This document shows positions 1 to 5,157 of a stretch of 17,653 bases of DNA, piece after piece. A program made the translations under genes and the position numbers. Position 1 is the first letter of the stretch. Each line of letters starts with the position of its first letter. The notes below the pieces were generated by a model, which saw only the letters and a list, made by a program, of their open reading frames with translations, made no database searches and had not been told where the DNA came from. The stretch lies in assembly GCA_964631125.1 (NCBI GenBank), contig CAZVYN010000081.1:1-17653 (forward strand). The letters run 5' to 3'. This stretch comes from CAZVYN01 sp964631125. Its GTDB lineage: Bacteria; Eisenbacteria; RBG-16-71-46; CAIMUX01.

Positions 1-131
1 TCCCCGCCCAGGCGGGCGGGGAGCGGCGCACGCAACAGGGGCAGGTCGAAGGGGAGGAGGACGGCCAGAGCGACCAGAGCAGCGATGGGAAGTAGAGAAG
101 GAGACTTGGAGTCGATCGGCGTTGCGGTCAC
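1..131 (-). CDS. 5' end of an unidentified membrane protein (partial, runs off left edge)
   Basis: An open minus-strand frame begins at a GTG (131-129) and continues for 43 codons to the window edge. A GAGG Shine-Dalgarno core (CGAGG) lies 7 bases upstream of the GTG on the minus strand. The peptide starts with about 13 polar residues (TATPIDSKSPS) and then becomes strongly hydrophobic (LLPIAALVALAVLLPFDLPLL), which looks like an N-terminal transmembrane helix. It would be transcribed divergently from the aldo/keto reductase, with 51 bases between the starts. The family cannot be named from 43 residues. An N-terminal helix of this kind is found in PAP2 phosphatases and many other membrane proteins. 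The competing plus-strand frame, ending at a TAG at 93-95, is low-complexity and less protein-like. Confidence is limited because the gene is cut. Confidence 0.45.
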   Translation of the reverse strand, partial: MTATPIDSKSPSLLPIAALVALAVLLPFDLPLLRAPLPARLGG

Positions 132-182
132 GCTGTCGCCTCGTTTCTGTCGAAAGTTCGCCTACCCCCGGGGATCGATACG

Positions 183-1340
183 ATGTCGAAGACTCTCGCC
201 ACTGCGGAAGGCACACGGCGCTACGCCGAACGCTTGACCGAGCGCCTTCTCGAACCCTCCGCCGAACGCTCACCCGAACGTTCGACCGAGCGCCCGGCGC
301 CCGGACACTTCCGCTCCGTTCCACTGGGCGGCGCAGGTCGCCAGCTCGACTCTCCCGCGCTCTCGCTCGGTAGTCTCGGTCTGGGTTCGTACACCGGCCC
401 GGTCACCGACGCCGCCGATGAAGAGTACGCCGACGCCGTCGAACTCGCGGTGCGCGGCGGCGTCAACGTCATCGATTGCGCCATCAACTATCGCCACATG
501 CGGAGCGAGCGTGCGCTCGGCGCCGGACTGAGACGACTCTTCGCCAGCGGCGACTGCTCACGCGACGAGGTCTTCGTCATGACGAAGGGTGGATACCTTC
601 CGTTCGACGGGGCGCCGCCGCGCGACCCCGAACAGTACTACCGCGAGACCTATCTGGAGAGCGGTCTCCTCCGGCCGGAGCAAATCGTGGACGGCTGTCA
701 CGCGATCGCCCCTGCGTATCTGGCCGACCAACTCTCCCGCAGCCTGGCCAACTTCGGGCTGCCGGCGGTGGACGTCTACTTCCTCCACAACGTCGAGCAG
801 CAGTTGAATGGCGTCGACGGCGCGACCTTCCGGCGGCGCGTGGCGGAGGCGTTCGCGCATCTGGAATCGGAGGTCGCGGCCGGGCGGATCGGCTGGTACG
901 GCGTCGCCACCTGGAGCGGCTTCTTCAAACCGCCGAGGACGCCCGGCGCCCTTTCGCTCGAAGCGCTCTGCGAGCTGGCGCGCGAGGCGGGCGGCGAACG
1001 ACATCACTTCGCGGTGGTGCAGGCGCCGTTCAACCCGGCGATGCCGGAGGCGGCCGATGAGCCGACGCAGGAGTGGAACGGCGAGCGCGTTCCACTCCTG
1101 CAGGCCGCGATGCGCGCGGGTCTCTATATGGTCACGAGTGTGCCGCTCATGCAGACGCAGGTGCTGCCGCGTCTGCCTCAGGAGTGGGCGAAGAGCTTCC
1201 TGCCGCTGACCTCGCGCGCGCAGTGGGCGCTGCAATGGGCGCGTTCGACCCCCGGCGTCGGCGCTCCTCTGGTCGGGATGCGCAGCCGCGCGCACGTCGA
1301 GGAGAACCTTCGCGTTGCCTCGGTCCCGCCGCTCGGTTGA
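183..1340 (+). CDS. Aldo/keto reductase family oxidoreductase
   Basis: 385 residues, a cytosolic NAD(P)H-dependent TIM-barrel oxidoreductase that reduces carbonyls; the substrate cannot be told. The family tetrad is visible: Asp98 (VIDCAINYR), Tyr103, Lys135 (VFVMTKGGY) and His202 (VDVYFLHNVE). A glycine-rich strand LGSLGLGSYTG (residues 62-72) opens the barrel, and GAPLVGMRSRAHVEENL (360-376) is the usual C-terminal cofactor-binding end. The first ~45 residues are an Arg/Glu/Ser/Pro-rich extension (ERSPERSTERP) not needed for the fold, encoded by a degenerate direct repeat (227-246 and 275-294). The start at 183 has only a modest GGGGA 8 bases upstream. The barrel begins near residue 45, so a later start is possible. 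At 385 residues it is longer than typical members (~300-350), through the N-terminal tail and an insertion at about 140-175. The HNH gene follows after 55 bases. Confidence 0.88.
   Translation: MSKTLATAEGTRRYAERLTERLLEPSAERSPERSTERPAPGHFRSVPLGGAGRQLDSPALSLGSLGLGSYTGPVTDAADEEYADAVELAVRGGVNVIDCAINYRHMRSERALGAGLRRLFASGDCSRDEVFVMTKGGYLPFDGAPPRDPEQYYRETYLESGLLRPEQIVDGCHAIAPAYLADQLSRSLANFGLPAVDVYFLHNVEQQLNGVDGATFRRRVAEAFAHLESEVAAGRIGWYGVATWSGFFKPPRTPGALSLEALCELAREAGGERHHFAVVQAPFNPAMPEAADEPTQEWNGERVPLLQAAMRAGLYMVTSVPLMQTQVLPRLPQEWAKSFLPLTSRAQWALQWARSTPGVGAPLVGMRSRAHVEENLRVASVPPLG
227..294 (+). repeat. Degenerate 20-bp direct repeat in aldo/keto reductase 5' end
   Basis: CGAACGCTTGACCGAGCGCC at 227-246 recurs as CGAACGTTCGACCGAGCGCC at 275-294, with two differences. 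Shorter relatives (CCGAACGCT) lie between them. The repeat encodes the low-complexity ERLTER/ERSTER tail of the reductase. Confidence 0.7.
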
Positions 1341-1395
1341 GCATGGACACTCGGAAAGGCAGCGTGTTAGCGTCCCCTTGAGGTAATTTCTCCCC

Positions 1396-1995
1396 GTGCT
1401 TTCGACGATGCTCGACCAACGCGCGCTCGTCCTCAATCGACACTGGGTTCCGATCGGGACGACGTCGGTGCGCACCGCCCTCTGCCTGCTCTATCGCGAG
1501 GCGGCACGCGCCGTTCTGCCCACCGACTACAGCCTCCATGACTTCGATTCGTGGGCCAGCCTGCGACTGAGCGACGGGGAGCCGTGCATCCACACCGTGA
1601 GTCTCAGCATCCGCGTGCCCGAGGTCGTCTTGCTGACGCGCTACTCGGCCGTCCCCTCGCGCAAGGTCACCTTCTCGCGCAAGAACATCTACCGCCGCGA
1701 CCGCTACACCTGTCAGTACTGCAGCGCCAAGCCTCCGCTCCCCGATCTCTCCGTCGACCATGTCTTCCCGCGCTCGCTCGGCGGCCGCTCGTCTTGGACG
1801 AACTGCGTCCTCTCGTGCATGCGCTGCAATCGAAGGAAGGCGAATCGGACGTTGGAGGAGTCGGGCCTCGAGCTCCGCAAGGAGCCGATCGAGCCGACCT
1901 GGACACCCTGCATCACCGTCCCGCTCGGCCACCGACGAACGGCGTGGGAACACTTCATCTCGAACGAGTACTGGAACGTCGAGCTGGAGAGCTGA
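1396..1995 (+). CDS. HNH endonuclease family protein
   Basis: 199 residues, a zinc-containing HNH (beta-beta-alpha-metal) nuclease-fold protein. Residues 1-90 form an N-terminal domain (VLNRHWVPIGTTSVRTAL) typical of the stand-alone bacterial HNH family that carries LN..W.P...... near its start. The catalytic module follows: CQYC at 106-109 and CMRC at 141-144 as the zinc-binding pairs, Asp121-His122 in SVDHVFPRSLGG as the general base, Asn136, and the CNRRKANRT tail. All key residues are present, so it should be active. The GTG at 1396 is chosen because GAGG (1380-1383) lies 12 bases upstream. An ATG at 1408 would remove four residues. No restriction-modification, phage or intron context is seen, which fits the widespread chromosomal HNH proteins of unproven role (DNA repair or defence). 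The next gene starts 64 bases downstream. Confidence 0.88.
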   Translation: MLSTMLDQRALVLNRHWVPIGTTSVRTALCLLYREAARAVLPTDYSLHDFDSWASLRLSDGEPCIHTVSLSIRVPEVVLLTRYSAVPSRKVTFSRKNIYRRDRYTCQYCSAKPPLPDLSVDHVFPRSLGGRSSWTNCVLSCMRCNRRKANRTLEESGLELRKEPIEPTWTPCITVPLGHRRTAWEHFISNEYWNVELES

Positions 1996-2030
1996 TCCGC
2001 CGTCCGCGAACGACGAACGAAGGAGAATTC

Positions 2031-2063
2031 GTGACCGACAGACCCGAGGCGGAGGGGCGATGA
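2031..2063 (+). CDS. Possible 10-codon mini-ORF coupled to the downstream toroid gene
   Basis: GTG at 2031 is preceded by AAGGAG (2020-2025) with a 5-base spacer, the clearest Shine-Dalgarno in this stretch. It opens a 10-codon frame (MTDRPEAEGR) whose TGA (2061-2063) overlaps the ATG of the next gene as ATGA. It could be a translational-coupling leader or simply a fortuitous frame. Its composition shows no regulatory codon run. Confidence that it is translated is low, but the geometry is exact. Confidence 0.25.
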   Translation: MTDRPEAEGR

Positions 2064-3799
2064 GCCTTCCGCTGACGCGCCGCGATGTCTACGCCGAGAA
2101 GGCGCTCCACCAGATCCCGCGACTGCTCTCGCTCGAAGATCGCAACGAATTCAGTCGCACCTACGGCTGCTTCAATCGCGAGTACTGGCTCTGTCGCACG
2201 CTCGATTTCCCGTCGTCGATCGCGCAGTTCGGCGCGCAGTCGCTCGCGCTCGCCTGGTCCACGCCGTTCCCGGGCAACCCCTACCACCAGTCGCCGAAGA
2301 TCCTCGAGTGGACGCTGGCGTCGATCGACTATTGGATCTCGATCCAGAAAGACGACGGCTCGTTCGACGAGTTCTATCCGAATGAACGGGGCTGGGCGGG
2401 ACCGACCGGATTCCTGGTCTACGCCATGTGCGACAGCTACCGGCGCGTGCGCGCGCATCTGTCGCCCGATCTAGATGCGCGTTTTCGCCGGGCCGTCGCG
2501 CGCGCGGGACACTTCCTGGCCAAGTACGACGAGCCGGGCGTGCTCGCGAATCACCATGCGATGGCGCTGCTCCCGATCTACGAGGCGTATGCGCTGCTGG
2601 GCGACGAGCAACTCCTGAAGGGGTATCAGGTGCGCCGCGCCGACTTCCTCACCTACTGCTACGAGGAAGGGTGGTGCCTGGAGTACGACGGCGCCGATCT
2701 CGGCTATCTCTCGGCCACGGTCAGCTTCCTCTCGAAGTTGCAGAAGCTGAGCGTCGATCCCGAGCTGGACGCGGTCTGTCGTCGCGCCATCCAGTTCGCC
2801 GCCTATTTCGCCTATCCCAACGGCCACTACGCCGGCTCGATCGGCAGCCGCCAGACGCTGCATTTCTATCCGCACGGCTTCGAGGTCTACGCGGGCAAAG
2901 GCGATCTCCTCGCCGCCGCGGTGGCCGAGCGGATGTTGCGCGGACTGGGAGACGGCGCGCTGGTGCCGCCCGAGATCCAGGAAGATCGATACTTCCTCTA
3001 CCGCATCCCGGAACTGATGGAGTCGTGGATCGACTACGGCGGTCGTCCCGCGAGCATGCCTCCGGCCCCCTGCGACGGCCCGCCGGTGCGCAGGTCGTGG
3101 CCGGGCGCCCGCATGCACGCGCGCAAAGAGCGCGATGCGAGCGGTCGCGACTACTACTGCGTCGTCAATCTGGCCAAGGGAGGGGTGATCAAGCTGTTCC
3201 GCAGCGACACCGGCGCCTCGGTCGAGAACGACTGCGGCTTCCTGGCCGAATTGGAGAACGGCAAGGTCGTCACCTCGCAGTGGATCGACCCGGTGCACGA
3301 GGTCGGTCTCGCGGACGAAGAGCTCACGGTGGCAGGTCCCACGCACTACATGGTGATGAAGCTCTTCACCCCCTGGACGATGATCGCCTTCCGGCTCTTC
3401 ATGCTCCTGGTCGGTTGGAACACGCGCCTGGCGTACGAGATCAAGGGCGGCATTCGCAAGATGTTGATGACACGCAGCGGCGCCGCGCCGGTGCGCTTCC
3501 GCCGCGCGATCCGCTTCGGCGCAACGTCACTGCAGATCGACGATGAGATCACGCTCCACGGCGTGCGGGTGAAACGTCTGAAGCTCGGTGACGAGTTCTC
3601 CGTGCGGTACGTGCCGCAGAGTCGGTACTTCCAGCCGCAAGAACTCGGCATGCGCGGACAGTGGTTCACGCCCGAGCAGGTCGCGCTGTTGAACCGAAAC
3701 GGGGCGGTGCGGGTGCGCCGCGAGATCGACTACCACGAGGGACAGCGCTCGATCGATGTCTCGGCCGCGGCCGTAACCACGGCTGGGGCCGGTCGGTGA
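2060..3799 (+). CDS. Unrecognised protein, predicted alpha/alpha toroid plus beta-sandwich (heparinase-like architecture)
   Basis: 579 residues, no signal peptide. ATG at 2060 follows GGAGGGG (2051-2057). Residues about 70-330 read as alternating amphipathic helices with toroid-type motifs: QKDDGSFDEFYPNERGW (96-112), NHHAMALLPIYEAYALLGD (164-182), EGWCLEYDGADLGYLSAT (203-220) and GSRQTLHFYPHGFE (262-275). These resemble (alpha/alpha)6 barrels of polysaccharide lyases and terpene-cyclase-like proteins. Residues about 350-560 are beta-rich (YYCVVNLAKGGVIKLF, LQIDDEITLH, RVRREIDYHEGQRSI), as in the C-terminal sandwich of heparinase II/III proteins. A hydrophobic stretch at 436-453 may touch membrane. 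Conserved-looking His, Tyr, Asp and Glu in the toroid could be catalytic, but this is inference. The stop overlaps the GTG of the flippase-like gene, implying a shared role, perhaps on a lipid-linked glycan. I do not recognise the family with certainty. A hydrolase, lyase, epimerase or cyclase is possible. Confidence 0.8.
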   Translation: MSLPLTRRDVYAEKALHQIPRLLSLEDRNEFSRTYGCFNREYWLCRTLDFPSSIAQFGAQSLALAWSTPFPGNPYHQSPKILEWTLASIDYWISIQKDDGSFDEFYPNERGWAGPTGFLVYAMCDSYRRVRAHLSPDLDARFRRAVARAGHFLAKYDEPGVLANHHAMALLPIYEAYALLGDEQLLKGYQVRRADFLTYCYEEGWCLEYDGADLGYLSATVSFLSKLQKLSVDPELDAVCRRAIQFAAYFAYPNGHYAGSIGSRQTLHFYPHGFEVYAGKGDLLAAAVAERMLRGLGDGALVPPEIQEDRYFLYRIPELMESWIDYGGRPASMPPAPCDGPPVRRSWPGARMHARKERDASGRDYYCVVNLAKGGVIKLFRSDTGASVENDCGFLAELENGKVVTSQWIDPVHEVGLADEELTVAGPTHYMVMKLFTPWTMIAFRLFMLLVGWNTRLAYEIKGGIRKMLMTRSGAAPVRFRRAIRFGATSLQIDDEITLHGVRVKRLKLGDEFSVRYVPQSRYFQPQELGMRGQWFTPEQVALLNRNGAVRVRREIDYHEGQRSIDVSAAAVTTAGAGR

Positions 3800-4755
3800 C
3801 CGAAGCGGGGCCGCGTCCGCCCGACGAACAAGCGCTACTCGAGCGGATCCGCGGGCCGCGCCATGGCTGGTGGCGGCTCGCGCTCTTCGCCGTGGCGACG
3901 CTCGGCGTTCTCTTCGGGCTGACGCGACTCCTGCGGATCGACCTCGAAGCGACGATCGCGCGCGTACGCAGCGGCGACCCGTGGCTACTCGCGGCGGGCG
4001 TCGCAGTCACTGTTTTCTTCCCGATCCTCTCGGCCTTCCGCTTCCGTCGTGTGCTCGGCGCGCTCGGGCATGAGGTCTCGTTCCGACGTTGCTTCGACAG
4101 CATCATGGCGGCGTGGCCGCTCGGCACGGTGACTCCATCGAAGACCGGCGACTTCTTCAAGGCGTGGTATCTGCGCGACGAAGTCCCCGTGCCGCGGGTG
4201 TTGGGAAGCGTGCTGGCCGAACGCCTGCTCGATGTCCTCGTGTTGCTCCTGTTGGCGACGCTCGGGATGGCGGCGTACGCGAAGTATTCCTTCGCGGCCG
4301 TGACGGGCGGCGCGTTCCTCGTCGGCATCGCGTCGGTCGCGGTGCTCGCGCGTGTTTCGCTTCCCGTGCCGGACAAATGGCGCGCGAAACTCGATGGCCT
4401 CTTGGCGAGTCTACGCTTGCTCGCGCGTTCACCGCAGTTGCTCGCGGAAGTCTCCGTCTTCACGGCGGCGAATTGGTTGGCGAGCGTCGCGCAGCTCTTG
4501 CTCTTCTACTTGGCGCTCGATGTTTCGATCCCGCCGCTCTACGCCGTGGGCGCGTTGCCGCTCGCGATCTTCGTCGGTTTGTTGCCGGTCACGCTGAGTG
4601 GAATGGGAACGCGCGACTCGGCGCTGATCTTCCTCTTCGCGCCGTACGCGAGCGCAGAAACCACCTTTGGCGTCGGTCTGCTCTACGGCCTGTGCGGATA
4701 CTGGCTTCCGGCCCTCATCGGCCTTGCTTTCCTGCGTAGAGCGATGCCTCGCTAG
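3796..4755 (+). CDS. Lysylphosphatidylglycerol synthase TM / UPF0104 family flippase-like membrane protein
   Basis: 319 residues, an integral inner-membrane protein of the LPG_synthase_TM family (the flippase half of MprF; also AglD-like proteins). Hydrophobic helices appear at about 25-47, 63-82, 135-160, 166-188, 222-240, 246-264, 276-284 and 292-313. Family signatures are GTVTPSKTGDFFKAWYLR (110-127), AERLLDVL (141-148) and the C-terminal PVTLSGMGTRDSALI (264-278). There is no soluble lysyl-transferase domain, so only lipid or lipid-linked-sugar translocation is expected. The GTG at 3796 sits in a GTGA overlap with the preceding stop. An upstream in-frame extension to 3661 would read through the neighbour's coding sequence and is a shadow. 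Translational coupling to the toroid protein suggests that the two act on the same lipid-bound substrate. The nrd leader follows. Confidence 0.86.
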   Translation: MTEAGPRPPDEQALLERIRGPRHGWWRLALFAVATLGVLFGLTRLLRIDLEATIARVRSGDPWLLAAGVAVTVFFPILSAFRFRRVLGALGHEVSFRRCFDSIMAAWPLGTVTPSKTGDFFKAWYLRDEVPVPRVLGSVLAERLLDVLVLLLLATLGMAAYAKYSFAAVTGGAFLVGIASVAVLARVSLPVPDKWRAKLDGLLASLRLLARSPQLLAEVSVFTAANWLASVAQLLLFYLALDVSIPPLYAVGALPLAIFVGLLPVTLSGMGTRDSALIFLFAPYASAETTFGVGLLYGLCGYWLPALIGLAFLRRAMPR

Positions 4756-5157
4756 GGTTTGCGAGCTCGTCGAAGAGAGTTCGTCGCCAAAGGAAGTGGA
4801 GGCTTGACAGTCCGACGCTCGCACAATAGTTTGCGCAGGTCATCCACTCCCGGTCGGGAGGAGCAGGGGCCAACCTTCTCAGGCGCGCCCGCTGCTTTTC
4901 TCCTCACTGCCGGGCCTCAGAGCCCACTTCGATCGAGAGCCACGCGGCGCGAACGTCTGTCCAGACGCCCTGCGCGCGAGACTCGGGAGTCGTCGGGTGC
5001 CGAACTCGCGGTCGACAACTCGCCCCCGGATCCCTCGATCCACTCGAGCTTCGTTCGTCCAACCCTGAAGTTGCGCCTTCTCACACCGCCCGCCCTCACC
5101 TGGCGGTCGCGGTGAGTGTGGCGTTGGCTCCGCACGTCTGAACATGGAGGAAGGTCG
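4756..5157. other. 402-base nrdAB leader, no gene seen
   Basis: No convincing coding frame. It holds a TTGACA element (4804-4809), an adjacent NrdR-box-like site (4821-4836), then about 320 bases of G+C-rich untranslated leader. Small inverted repeats are visible: CGTCTG-TC-CAGACG around 4955-4970, and CTCACC...GGTGAG close to the gene. The nrdA Shine-Dalgarno GGAGGAAGG is at 5146-5154. I do not see cobalamin-riboswitch signatures. Confidence 0.6.
4804..4836 (+). promoter_or_regulatory. Putative nrdAB promoter with NrdR-box-like operator
   Basis: TTGACA (4804-4809) is a perfect -35. The -10 is weak (for example TAGTTT at 4827-4832, spacer 17). GCACAATAGTTTGCGC at 4821-4836 fits the NrdR box consensus acaCwAtATaTwGtgt at five of its six strongest positions (C4, A6, A8, T11, G13; position 9 deviates). 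It overlaps the expected -10, where an ATP/dATP-responsive repressor would block polymerase. NrdR boxes usually come in pairs, and I found no clear second copy. Confidence 0.42.

Noticed and set aside
2..21. Perfect 8-bp stem hairpin CCCCGCCC-AGGC-GGGCGGGG as a terminator
   Set aside because: It lies inside the likely minus-strand coding frame (PARLGG), has no T-run, and G/C runs pair easily in this composition.
558..1475. 305-codon minus-strand open frame antisense to the aldo/keto reductase
   Set aside because: High-GC shadow: no family motifs, Arg-rich composition, and the plus strand has a complete catalytic tetrad.
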